Below, in pieces: positions 26,105 through 34,533 of a DNA stretch of 64,000 nucleotides. Position numbers and translations under genes: made by a program. The DNA comes from Orrella marina. Its GTDB lineage: Bacteria > Pseudomonadota > Gammaproteobacteria > Burkholderiales > Burkholderiaceae_B. The notes beneath the pieces were generated by a model, which worked only from the letters and a program-made list of their open reading frames with translations, made no database searches and was not told the DNA's origin. The stretch spans positions 682,001 to 746,000 of the forward strand of contig NZ_CP028901.1 of the NCBI RefSeq assembly GCF_003058465.1, given 5' to 3'. Position 1 is the stretch's first letter; every line of letters starts with the position of its first letter.

Positions 26105-26876
26105 TCCGCCAGGGGTTCTCCGGGCTTCTGAACTGACCGGTGATGAATCCGGTCAGAACAAGGCTGGCAATCCTGATCCGTCTCTGAATGAAAGGCATAA
26201 GCCTCTGGACAAGAAAGCACGCAAGGGGTCTGATATCAGTCTCAAGGCGCGTGCAGTTCGCTATCTCAGCATCAGAGAGTATTCGCGAGATGAATTGTTC
26301 CGCAAACTCTCCCCTTATGCGAGAAAGATGTCTCTGAAGCCGCAGTCTGATACCAGGCAAGACGGTGATCTCGAGGTTGGCGCGAGCATTCGCGACGAGG
26401 ATGCCAGGACTGGCATGACTGAAGTGGTACGTTCAACTGGTGATTCAGATAGTGACTCAGGTGAGCACCCGTTCGACTCGACTGTGCTTGACGCGTTGCT
26501 CGATGAACTCGAACGAGAGGGGTGGCAGTCCGATGCACGGTTCGCACATGCGCTTGAGCACAGTCACCGTGGCCGGTTCGGTAGTCGCCGGATTGCGTAC
26601 TCGATGCGCGAGCGAGGTCTTGATGATGAGTTGATTCGTGAAAGCCTGGATCGACTCAAGGATTCAGAACCGCAGAGAGCCTGGCAAGTCTGGCGCAAGC
26701 GTTTTGGACAGAAGGGGTTACCGACTGACTCGCGCGAGTATGCCCGGCAAGCACGTTTTTTGGCGAGTCGGGGGTTTGGGGGGATGTTGTTGCCCGGATC
26801 CTTTCGGGGCGATACGAGCCAGACTTTGACGTGGACAGTGATTCGGACGAGTCGACTGGTTGATGCTTGTCAATAG
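26079..26876 (+). CDS. recX: Regulatory protein RecX, with an internal insertion
   Basis: A 265-residue RecX, longer than the usual 150-170. RecX binds RecA filaments and inhibits their extension. Family parts are [17 protein letters not shown] near residue 55, [13 protein letters not shown] near residue 145 and the C-terminal three-helix repeats ([16 protein letters not shown]). The extra length comes from a charged N-terminal extension (~45 residues) and a ~55-residue Asp/Ser/Arg-rich insertion between the first helical unit and the second. ATG 26079 lies inside the recA 3' end, so translation is probably coupled. Confidence 0.85.
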   Translation: MRPKYPKNNPPGVLRASELTGDESGQNKAGNPDPSLNERHKPLDKKARKGSDISLKARAVRYLSIREYSRDELFRKLSPYARKMSLKPQSDTRQDGDLEVGASIRDEDARTGMTEVVRSTGDSDSDSGEHPFDSTVLDALLDELEREGWQSDARFAHALEHSHRGRFGSRRIAYSMRERGLDDELIRESLDRLKDSEPQRAWQVWRKRFGQKGLPTDSREYARQARFLASRGFGGMLLPGSFRGDTSQTLTWTVIRTSRLVDACQ

Positions 26877-27122
26877 TGCAAGGTCAGATCAGATGTTCAA
26901 TTTTGTGTCTGTCTCAAGCCAGCGTCTTTCATTCTGGTGCTGCGAGATGCGACACTATGCGTCTTGGGGGCGTGATCCTTCGCATTTGTGCGCATTTAAC
27001 CGGATCTCATTGAAATCCGGAACCAGAAGGGGTTAATCTGTGGTTAACCACGTCTTAGTTTTCGTGCAATGCAGCAAGATCGCGCTATACTTGATCACTA
27101 ATCGAAGTTTTATCTGACACGC

Positions 27123-27707
27123 ATGCCATTACCCGCACCCGACTACCCACGTTCCCCGATGCACAACAGATACATCAGGGCTCACTCATTCGAACGCGAT
27201 GACGGACTCTGGGATATTGATGCCGAGCTGATCGACACCAAATCCTACGATTTTGAGCGTCGCGACGGCAGTACACGGCATGCGGGTGAGCCGTTTCACC
27301 ATATGCATATCCGCATCACGTTTGACAAGGCATTCAACGTGGTTGCCGCCGTTGCCGCCTATGATGCTGCTCCTTACGGAGAAATCTGTACCTGTATCGC
27401 GCCCGACTACAGCAACCTGGTCGGCATGAATCTTCTTAAAGGATTCAGGCAGGCTGTCAAGGTGCGGTTTGCACGAGCCGCCGGCTGTTCTCACATGACC
27501 GAACTCGCTGGACTGCTGCCGACCGTGGCCTTGCAGACACGAGCCAGTTTCCGATCGACTGAACCCGCGCAAGATCCCGGGAAAAAGCCGTTTCAGGTTG
27601 ACGGCTGTCATGCGTTGAGTCAGCACGGTCCGGTAGTGCGCGAGTTTCATCCCGAATGGTACGTTCCGCTCAAGCGCGAAAGCGAGGCGGAATCGTCAAG
27701 CAGTTAG
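27123..27707 (+). CDS. DUF2889 family protein
   Basis: A 194-residue DUF2889 protein of unknown function. Recognised features are the N-terminal R-x-I-R-A-x-S-F-E-R-D-D-G-L-W-D-I-D-A-E-L-x-D-T-K-S-Y block, H-H-M-H-I-R-I-T and the central A-P-Y-G-E-I-C-x-C-x-A-P-D-Y. It has no signal peptide. In Bordetella relatives this family sits between recX and sucC, and that order is preserved here. A -10-like TATACT at 27086-27091 lies 30 bp upstream. It may form a short transcript with sucCD, 111 bp downstream. Confidence 0.85.
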   Translation: MPLPAPDYPRSPMHNRYIRAHSFERDDGLWDIDAELIDTKSYDFERRDGSTRHAGEPFHHMHIRITFDKAFNVVAAVAAYDAAPYGEICTCIAPDYSNLVGMNLLKGFRQAVKVRFARAAGCSHMTELAGLLPTVALQTRASFRSTEPAQDPGKKPFQVDGCHALSQHGPVVREFHPEWYVPLKRESEAESSSS

Positions 27708-27818
27708 TCGATATGCAGAGCAGCCTGCCTGGCCGGTCCGGGCCGGCATACTGCTTGCGTATGGGCGACAAGAGAGTAGTTGCTGTTTCAAGATTAACGA
27801 CCGATAGACAGGGTTCTC

Positions 27819-28979
27819 ATGAAAATCCACGAATATCAAGGCAAGGAACTGTTGCGCAAGTTTGGCGTGACAGTACCCCGTGGCATCCCGGCGTTCAACG
27901 TTGAGGAAGCTGTCAGTGCCGCCGAGCAGCTTGGTGGGCCAGTTTGGGTAGTCAAGGCCCAGATTCACGCCGGAGGCCGGGGTAAGGGCGGTGGTGTCAA
28001 GCTCGCTCGCTCCATAGACGAAGTCAGACAGCTCGCGAGCGAGATCCTCGGCATGCAGCTGGTCACACACCAGACTGGTCCGGACGGTCAGAAAGTTGGG
28101 CGTTTGCTGATTGAGGAAGGTGCGGACATCAAGAAGGAATACTACGTTGGTATCGTGACTGATCGAGGCACCCAGCGTGTCTGCGTGATGGCCTCCAGCG
28201 AGGGTGGTATGGACATTGAGGAAGTAGCCAACAGCACTCCTGAGAAGATCCTCAAGGTGTTTGTTGATCCCCTCAAAGGTTTCAGCGAGGACGAGGCGCG
28301 TGAACTGGCACGTGGTATCGGTGTGCCTGACGCATCAGTCGAAAAGGCTGCTGCCGAGTTCCGCAAGCTGTATCAGGTTTACTGGGATACCGATTCGTCA
28401 CTGGCCGAGATCAATCCGCTCATCCTGACCGGCAGCGGAGACATCATTGCATTGGACGCAAAGTTCAACTTTGACTCGAATGCGCTCTTTCGCCATCAGG
28501 AGATCGTTGCCTATCGTGATCTGGATGAGGAAGATCCTGCTGAAATCGAAGCGAGCAAGTTCGACCTGGCTTACATTCAGCTCGACGGCAACATTGGCTG
28601 CCTGGTCAACGGCGCGGGTCTGGCCATGGCGACCATGGACACGATCAAGCTCTTTGGCGGCGAGCCGGCCAACTTCCTCGATGTGGGTGGTAGTGCCACA
28701 GCTGAGAAAGTCACCGAGGCCTTCAAGATCATGCTCAAGAACGATGATGTTCGCGCCATTCTGGTCAACATCTTTGGAGGCATCATGCGTTGCGACGTGA
28801 TCGCAGAGGGCGTCATCACTGCTTGCAAGGCTGTTAGCCTGAGCGTGCCGCTGGTGGTTCGCATGAAGGGAACCAACGAAGAGCTGGGCAAGAAGATGCT
28901 GGCCGAGTCGGGTCTTCCGATCATCAGTGCCGACACCATGGCAGACGCTGCCAGTGCTGTCGTGGCAGCCGCCAAATAA
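27819..28979 (+). CDS. sucC: Succinate-CoA ligase (ADP-forming), beta subunit
   Basis: A 386-residue SucC, the usual length. With SucD it interconverts succinyl-CoA, ADP and phosphate with succinate, CoA and ATP in the TCA cycle. The N-terminal [12 protein letters not shown] block begins the ATP-grasp domain. [13 protein letters not shown] nucleotide-binding residues follow. The C-terminal CoA-ligase domain carries [10 protein letters not shown]. The sucD gene starts 17 bp downstream, so the two form an operon. Confidence 0.97.
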   Translation: MKIHEYQGKELLRKFGVTVPRGIPAFNVEEAVSAAEQLGGPVWVVKAQIHAGGRGKGGGVKLARSIDEVRQLASEILGMQLVTHQTGPDGQKVGRLLIEEGADIKKEYYVGIVTDRGTQRVCVMASSEGGMDIEEVANSTPEKILKVFVDPLKGFSEDEARELARGIGVPDASVEKAAAEFRKLYQVYWDTDSSLAEINPLILTGSGDIIALDAKFNFDSNALFRHQEIVAYRDLDEEDPAEIEASKFDLAYIQLDGNIGCLVNGAGLAMATMDTIKLFGGEPANFLDVGGSATAEKVTEAFKIMLKNDDVRAILVNIFGGIMRCDVIAEGVITACKAVSLSVPLVVRMKGTNEELGKKMLAESGLPIISADTMADAASAVVAAAK

Positions 28980-28996
28980 TCGCCGGGGATTTCAAT

Positions 28997-29878
28997 ATGT
29001 CGATTCTGATCAACAAGGACACCAAAGTCATTACGCAAGGTATCACCGGCAAGACGGGGCAGTTCCACACCCGTATGTGCCGTGATTATGCGAACGGTAA
29101 GGAAGCGTTTGTTGCGGGGGTGAATCCCAAGAAAGCGGGTGAGGATTTCGAAGGCATTCCAATCTATGCCAACGTCTCCGAGGCCAGGGAAGCAACCGGT
29201 GCCACCGTTTCGGTGATCTATGTGCCGCCCGCAGGTGCTGCGGCCGCTATCCTGGAAGGTGTCGAAGCCGGACTTGATCTGGTGATCTGCATCACCGAGG
29301 GCATCCCTGTGCGTGACATGCTTGAGGTCAAGAGCAAGATGGCTGCCATGAACAGCAAGACACTGCTGCTCGGCCCGAACTGCCCGGGACTCATCACTCC
29401 GGATGAAATCAAGATTGGCATCATGCCGGGTCACATTCACCGTCGTGGCAAGATCGGTATTGTCAGCCGTTCCGGCACGCTGACCTATGAGGCAGTTGCT
29501 CAGGTCACTGAGCTTGGTCTGGGTCAATCCAGTGCAGTCGGTATTGGTGGCGACCCTATCAATGGTCTCAAGCACCTGGACGTCCTCAAGATGTTCAACG
29601 AAGATCCCGAGACCGAAGCCGTCATCATGATCGGTGAAATCGGTGGTCCCGACGAGGTCAATGCTGCACGCTGGGCAAAAGAGAACATGACCAAGCCGGT
29701 CGTGGGCTTTATCGCAGGTGTGACGGCACCCGCTGGCAAACGCATGGGTCACGCCGGTGCGTTGATTTCGGGTGGTGAAGATACAGCGGATGCCAAGCTG
29801 GAGATCATGGAAGCTTGCGGCATGAAAACTACGCGCAATCCTTCCGAGATGGGTAAGCTGCTCAAATCAGTGCTGTAA
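28997..29878 (+). CDS. sucD: Succinate-CoA ligase (ADP-forming), alpha subunit
   Basis: A 293-residue SucD, the usual length. The N-terminal CoA-binding Rossmann domain has Q-G-I-T-G-K-T-G and V-I-Y-V-P-P. The phosphorylated active-site His lies in G-H-A-G-A-L-I-S-G-G near residue 252, and the P-N-C-P-G block is conserved. It follows sucC directly and is the last gene of that operon; a long terminator hairpin lies 165 bp downstream. Confidence 0.97.
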   Translation: MSILINKDTKVITQGITGKTGQFHTRMCRDYANGKEAFVAGVNPKKAGEDFEGIPIYANVSEAREATGATVSVIYVPPAGAAAAILEGVEAGLDLVICITEGIPVRDMLEVKSKMAAMNSKTLLLGPNCPGLITPDEIKIGIMPGHIHRRGKIGIVSRSGTLTYEAVAQVTELGLGQSSAVGIGGDPINGLKHLDVLKMFNEDPETEAVIMIGEIGGPDEVNAARWAKENMTKPVVGFIAGVTAPAGKRMGHAGALISGGEDTADAKLEIMEACGMKTTRNPSEMGKLLKSVL

Positions 29879-29965
29879 ACCAGTGTTGTAATGCTATTCG
29901 GCAACTCAGTCCGGGCTATTTGTGCTGGACTGGGCTCTCGATAGGTCCCAGGTCCATTTCCTGAC

Positions 29966-30007
29966 TGAACTGATCTGCTTGAACTGATCTGCTTGAACTG
30001 ATCTGTT
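29966..30007. repeat. Three 14-bp tandem repeats after sucD
   Basis: Unit tgaactgatctgct occurs at 29966-29979, 29980-29993 and (ending tt) 29994-30007. It is non-coding and lies between the sucD stop and its terminator. Confidence 0.85.
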
Positions 30008-30041
30008 TAGGTCACACAGCCGCGCAATGGATTGCAACCGT

Positions 30042-30090
30042 AAGCAGAACGCCGCAAGTTCATCGTGAATTTGCGGCGTTCTGCTTTTCT
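30042..30090 (+). terminator. Rho-independent terminator after sucCD
   Basis: aagcagaacgccgcaa (30042-30057) and ttgcggcgttctgctt (30071-30086) form a perfect 16-bp stem, extended inward by gttca/tgaat with one G-T pair. It is followed by ttctt. The remaining part of 29879-30416 holds no recognisable gene. Confidence 0.85.
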
Positions 30091-30416
30091 TCTCGAGCTT
30101 CTCTCCAGAAATCCAGCTCTGACCTGGATCCGCTGCAGGTATCGGGATCGGATTTTGTCGAGACATTCGTGTCCCGTTTGCTCATGCCGTCTGACCTGAT
30201 GTGTGCTTGCCTGGGATGCGTTAATGACTGGTGTGCACCTGGTTCTCGGGCACGTCAGATCATCGCACGGATCATTCTGCGGTCTTGCGCTGGATCAAGT
30301 GTGTTTCTCAGGGGGAGCGGTTACACTTATGCTGTCGGTGTCACAGATCGTTCTACGTGGTGAAATTCTGCGAGATGTTTGCTGTGACATTGCTTATTTG
30401 TTGATAAGGAAACAGA

Positions 30417-30527
30417 ATGTCTGAAGAACAAGCAATGCAGAAAGCGAGTATGTCGATTCTGCAACGGCTCGCGTTGCTGGCCGTGATAGGAATCGTATTG
30501 ACCGTCGCGCTGAATTACATTCGCTGA
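30417..30527 (+). CDS. Small single-span membrane protein upstream of hemC
   Basis: A 36-residue protein: a charged, Glu/Lys-containing N-terminus, then a single hydrophobic helix (about residues 15-33, [13 protein letters not shown]) ending Y-I-R. It has a strong ribosome site (ataagga) 6 bp before ATG 30417. Its stop overlaps the hemC start as TGATG, so hemC translation is probably coupled to it. I do not recognise a named family. The ribosome site, hydrophobic design and overlap argue that it is real. Confidence 0.7.
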   Translation: MSEEQAMQKASMSILQRLALLAVIGIVLTVALNYIR

Positions 30528-31525
30528 TGGTGCTGTCGAAAGTTACCGATCGCCCGATTGTGATTGCCACGCGTGCAAGCAGGCTGGCTGTCTGGCAGGC
30601 AGAGCATGTGCAGGATCTCCTGCGCAAGACCTATCCGGGACTGGAAGTCTCGTTGCTTAAACTGAGCACGCGTGGAGATGAAATTCTTGACCGCAGCCTG
30701 CAAAAGGTTGGGGGCAAGGGCTTGTTCATCAAAGAGCTCGAGAATGCGCTGGCAGACGGTCGAGCCGATCTTGCCGTGCACTCGCTCAAGGATGTCCCGG
30801 TGGTAATGCCCGAAGGGTTCACGCTGGCCTGTATCCTGCCACGAGCCGAACCGAGGGATGCATGGGTATCAGGCAAATACGCTTCGATTGAAGACCTTCC
30901 TGCCGGGGCTGTGGTGGGAACGTCAAGCTTGCGACGCGAGGCCCAGATTCGTCGCAGACGCCCTGACGTCGTGGTCAAGCCATTGCGGGGAAACCTTGAT
31001 ACCCGTCTTGGCAAGCTTGATGATGGGCAGTTTGATGCCATTATTCTGGCAGCAATCGGCTTGCAGCGACTCAGGCTCGAATCCAGAATCAGAATGATCC
31101 TCCCGGTGGACTTGTGTCTGCCTGCAGCGGGTCAGGGAACGCTTGGTATCGAAGTCAGCGCAGGGCGAGAGGACATGGTTGATCTGCTCATGCCACTTGC
31201 TTGTCAACGCAGCACAGCCGTCTCGATCGCGGAACGTGCGGTTTCTCGAGTGCTGGGTGGTTCCTGCTCGGTACCACTGGCTGCCCATGCGACGTTACAG
31301 TCAGAAGGCGGAGAATTGATCGCGGCTGATGCAGGTCTGGATTCAATCACGGATGCGGGCATCCTTGTTCGTGCTCTCGTTGCCAGCCCTGACGGGGCGG
31401 ATGTGCTGGAGTCGAGCGTATTCGGTCCGGTCAGTCAAGCGAACCAGCTCGGTGAACAGGCTGCTCGTATCCTGCTTGATGACGGTGCGGCGCAGTTGTT
31501 GCAGGAACACCTGCAGGACGACTGA
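30527..31525 (+). CDS. hemC: Hydroxymethylbilane synthase (porphobilinogen deaminase)
   Basis: A 332-residue HemC. It condenses four porphobilinogens into hydroxymethylbilane in tetrapyrrole synthesis in the cytosol. The N-terminal I-A-T-R-x-S-x-L-A-x-W-Q block, the H-S-L-K-D-V-P substrate site and the Cys that anchors the dipyrromethane cofactor in G-G-S-C-S-V-P near residue 247 are all present. The ATG overlaps the stop of the small membrane protein gene, and its own stop overlaps the hemD start, both as TGATG. It is slightly longer than E. coli HemC (about 313). Confidence 0.96.
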   Translation: MVLSKVTDRPIVIATRASRLAVWQAEHVQDLLRKTYPGLEVSLLKLSTRGDEILDRSLQKVGGKGLFIKELENALADGRADLAVHSLKDVPVVMPEGFTLACILPRAEPRDAWVSGKYASIEDLPAGAVVGTSSLRREAQIRRRRPDVVVKPLRGNLDTRLGKLDDGQFDAIILAAIGLQRLRLESRIRMILPVDLCLPAAGQGTLGIEVSAGREDMVDLLMPLACQRSTAVSIAERAVSRVLGGSCSVPLAAHATLQSEGGELIAADAGLDSITDAGILVRALVASPDGADVLESSVFGPVSQANQLGEQAARILLDDGAAQLLQEHLQDD

Positions 31526-32472
31526 TGTTGCCTTCGATTCCGATAGCTGGCTCAAGCGCACAGGGTGCTTCCAGTGGAGAATCTTCGCGGGTTTCGTCTG
31601 ACTTCCCACTGAAGCTTCCGGCCCTCAGAGCCGTTCTGACCCGTCCGGCAGATCGGCAGATGGCGCTGGCTCAGCGCTTGCATGCCCAGGGCTGGGAAGT
31701 TCTTTCATTGCCTGCACTCGAACTAGTCGCGACTGGTGATTCAACTCTGAATGTCCAGTTTCGACCTGAACAGTTTGACTGGATAATGTTTGTCAGTCGA
31801 ACCGCCTGGCGTCTGTATCGCGCCAGTACAGGCGTTTGCTGGCCCGCATCGACAAGGATCGCAGTGGTCGGTCAGGGGACGGCGCAGGCGATTGCAGGGG
31901 ACTTCGCAGCCGGTCTCTTGCGTCCCGGTTCGGGTGAAGATGTTTCCCAGCCGTCTTGTCAGGCTCCTGAAATTTTGACGCCAGAAAAAAACGATTCACA
32001 AGATTCAGAGGGGCTGTGGCGTCGTCTGGAACCTCGCCTGAGTGACTGCTCTCGTGTGTTGATTGTTGCCGGACGGCAAGGGCGCACCTGGTTGCGTGAC
32101 AAGATCCGAGCGTATGGTGCCCAGTGTGAGGTGATGGAATGCTATCAGCGGATTGTGGCGCCAGTTTCCGCCAAGGCTGAATGGACACTTAGACAGTGGT
32201 CCAGAACGAATGAACTGGCCAGCGGCGGGGTATGGCTCTTCACCAGTCAGCATGGTGTTCAAGCCAGTACACAGGCATTAAAAATGGCTGGATTGCTGCA
32301 TCTCGTTTATCCGGCGGCTGTGCTCGTAACGCACGAGCGTCTGGTTCAGCCCGCTGTACAGTGGCTCGGGCATACGCGAGCTCCAGAGAATACGCCAGTA
32401 TGGATATGTCAGCCTGATGACGATAGCCTGGAACAAGGATTCGAACAGATCAGACTCCAGAGTGTTTCTTGA
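31525..32472 (+). CDS. hemD: Uroporphyrinogen-III synthase
   Basis: A 315-residue HemD, which cyclises hydroxymethylbilane with inversion of ring D to uroporphyrinogen III. The family is poorly conserved. The call rests on position directly after hemC, the L-T-R-P-A-D-R-Q start, the F-V-S-R-T-A-W-R block, A-V-V-G-x-G-T-A-x-A and a late W-L-F-T-S-Q-H-G-V-Q segment. An extra ~45 residues lie between domains (around residues 130-175). The first ~30 residues are Ser-rich and precede the fold. The TGATG overlap with hemC implies coupled translation. Confidence 0.88.
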   Translation: MLPSIPIAGSSAQGASSGESSRVSSDFPLKLPALRAVLTRPADRQMALAQRLHAQGWEVLSLPALELVATGDSTLNVQFRPEQFDWIMFVSRTAWRLYRASTGVCWPASTRIAVVGQGTAQAIAGDFAAGLLRPGSGEDVSQPSCQAPEILTPEKNDSQDSEGLWRRLEPRLSDCSRVLIVAGRQGRTWLRDKIRAYGAQCEVMECYQRIVAPVSAKAEWTLRQWSRTNELASGGVWLFTSQHGVQASTQALKMAGLLHLVYPAAVLVTHERLVQPAVQWLGHTRAPENTPVWICQPDDDSLEQGFEQIRLQSVS

Positions 32473-32646
32473 CCCGGATTGGTTGACGGTCATGTCGAAG
32501 ATTTCTTTGCGTAGGTGCTCTCGTGACTGTCCATTTTGAATGGTCGAGTCGCTTTTGTTGCCAGAAGCCGCTGCCAGGATGCTGAATACGGCGGTTGACC
32601 TGATTCGAAAGATGTTCCGTCGCGAGCAGTGGTCATGCCGGCGAAT

Positions 32647-32688
32647 GTTGACACGCGTGAATTGACACACGTGAGTTGACACACGCGA
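32647..32688. repeat. Three 14-bp tandem repeats in the hemD-hemX gap
   Basis: Units gttgacacgcgtga (32647-32660), attgacacacgtga (32661-32674) and gttgacacacgcga (32675-32688) lie head to tail. Each holds TTGACA and a CACGTG-like core. The 516-bp gap 32473-32988 has no other recognisable feature; hemX may have its own promoter here. Confidence 0.8.
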
Positions 32689-32988
32689 TCAAGGCAAGGC
32701 TGCTTCTGCTTGTTTGTGGCAATGATCGAGTAATCCGGTTTTCTCGAGCCTGAGACGATAAGATCCGTGAGGCACGTCGCAGAGATAACTTGCGCAATGG
32801 TGTCTCTGGGCAGGAATAGGGGATTACACGCTGTACTGAGTGCGTGCCACCATGGTTGCCGGCGTCGACGTTTAGAATACGAGATGTAACAGATACGCAG
32901 GTATGCCGGTGAAGCGAGTGCGTTACCGGTCATTACACGAGAGACGATTCGTCTATCTTGCAACTCGCAAAGGTCTACAATCAGAGCC

Positions 32989-34533
32989 ATGACAGCTGAT
33001 CAAGATAAAACCAGAAACAATCCGCCAGGTGGCAAGACACTCGATGAGCCGGTGGACGCATTGCGTAATCCGAAGTCTTTGGGCTCGGATAGCTCTGAAG
33101 TGGATAAGCAGGGAGCGCCGAGCACGTTGAACGCCCAGGGATCTGACACATTGAAGCCAGACAGCAAGCATAGCGATGACAGCAAAGGCAGTATGGCCGG
33201 TGCTGTCAGTCCCGCAGAAAAGGGAGCAGTCAGGCAGGCGGGCAATCAAACAGGCCGAGACACCGACAAGTCCGGGCAGTCATCTGCCGCGAAATCTGGT
33301 TTGCCCGGAAAGCCAGATAACCCTGAAAACTCTGACAAGCCTGGCAAGGCCGGATATACCAACATGACCGGTTCAAGCGGATCGTCCAGCAATTCCTCAA
33401 GCCCCACACACACCGTTGCGTGGGTCAGCGCGGTCGCGCTGGTTATGGTCGTGTTTCTGGGGCTTGCCCTGTGGTGGCAGCACCAGCGATTTGAGGCTGT
33501 AGCGAGGGAAGTGGCTACGCGATTGCAGCAGACAGACCGGACTGTCAATCGTCTTCAGCAGGATGCGCAGACTGCTCTGGCCGCCAGTAGCAGCCAGGCA
33601 GAGAAGCTTGGTGCCCTCGGGCGTGAAATCCGTTCGGTACGTAGCGAGATGACGTCCATGGACCAGGCTTGGCAGTCGATGAGCCGCAGCCTCGATGACA
33701 ACCTGGTGCTGAGTAACATCAGAAGGCTGCTCAACATGGCGCAGCAACAACTGACTCTGCTTGGCAACGTCAACAGCACCATTGCGGTACTCGAGACGGC
33801 ACAGAGTCTGCTCGAAGGTCATCAGAATCAGGAACAGTTCGGAGATCTGCTCAAGGCTGTTCAGGCAGATCTTGAGCGGTTGCGCTCAACCCCTCAGGTC
33901 AATATCGATGCGCTGGCAGCCAAGCTCAATCGACTTGTGGACATTACCGAGAAGGCGCCCCTGCAGATCCCTGATCCGGTTGCGCCCGGACTGAGTCCGG
34001 TGTCTGGAATGGCCCAGGAACCGGCCCCGGCGAGCGGTGCCGCTGTTGCAGAAGGTCCCGCTACGCAAGCCGCTCCGCAGGTGCAAGCGACTGCAGAAAG
34101 CGAATCGATCTGGTGGAGACGCTGGCTCGACGAGGCTAGCGAGGCTGGAGCAACGGCCGCGCAGGTCGTGTCGCGCGAGTTTTCCGATCTGATGCAGATC
34201 CGCAAGGCAGACCAGTCGCAGGTGTTGCTGTTGTCCGAAGAGCAGGCCATGCTGGTACGTACGAATCTGCGCTCGATGTTGCTCAGTGCCCAGTTGGCGT
34301 TGCTGAATCAGCAGCCCGAAATCTGGGTGGCAGACCTCAAGTCAGTGCGATCGGTGCTGCAGAATTACTACAATCCGGACTCCCTGGATACCAGAACAGC
34401 CCTGCGCCTGACTGATGAACTTCAAAGTGCACCGATCACCTTGAGTATCGAACCTATCACGGAAAGCCTGAGTGCGCTGGCAGTCACCGCTCAGGCAATT
34501 GCCGTACCAGACAATACGGGAGTGACTAACTGA
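32989..34533 (+). CDS. hemX: HemX family protein (putative uroporphyrinogen-III C-methyltransferase-like)
   Basis: A 514-residue HemX. Residues 1-135 are a low-complexity Lys/Ser/Asp/Pro-rich cytoplasmic tail. One transmembrane helix follows (T-V-A-W-V-S-A-V-A-L-V-M-V-V-F, about 140-160), then a coiled-coil-rich periplasmic domain with many Gln and Leu, and a C-terminal L-R-S-M-L-L-x-A-Q-L-A-L-L block typical of the family. Despite the database name, HemX lacks a methyltransferase fold; its role in the heme pathway is not settled. The stop overlaps the hemY start as TGATG. The N-terminal tail is longer than in many homologues. Confidence 0.85.
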   Translation: MTADQDKTRNNPPGGKTLDEPVDALRNPKSLGSDSSEVDKQGAPSTLNAQGSDTLKPDSKHSDDSKGSMAGAVSPAEKGAVRQAGNQTGRDTDKSGQSSAAKSGLPGKPDNPENSDKPGKAGYTNMTGSSGSSSNSSSPTHTVAWVSAVALVMVVFLGLALWWQHQRFEAVAREVATRLQQTDRTVNRLQQDAQTALAASSSQAEKLGALGREIRSVRSEMTSMDQAWQSMSRSLDDNLVLSNIRRLLNMAQQQLTLLGNVNSTIAVLETAQSLLEGHQNQEQFGDLLKAVQADLERLRSTPQVNIDALAAKLNRLVDITEKAPLQIPDPVAPGLSPVSGMAQEPAPASGAAVAEGPATQAAPQVQATAESESIWWRRWLDEASEAGATAAQVVSREFSDLMQIRKADQSQVLLLSEEQAMLVRTNLRSMLLSAQLALLNQQPEIWVADLKSVRSVLQNYYNPDSLDTRTALRLTDELQSAPITLSIEPITESLSALAVTAQAIAVPDNTGVTN

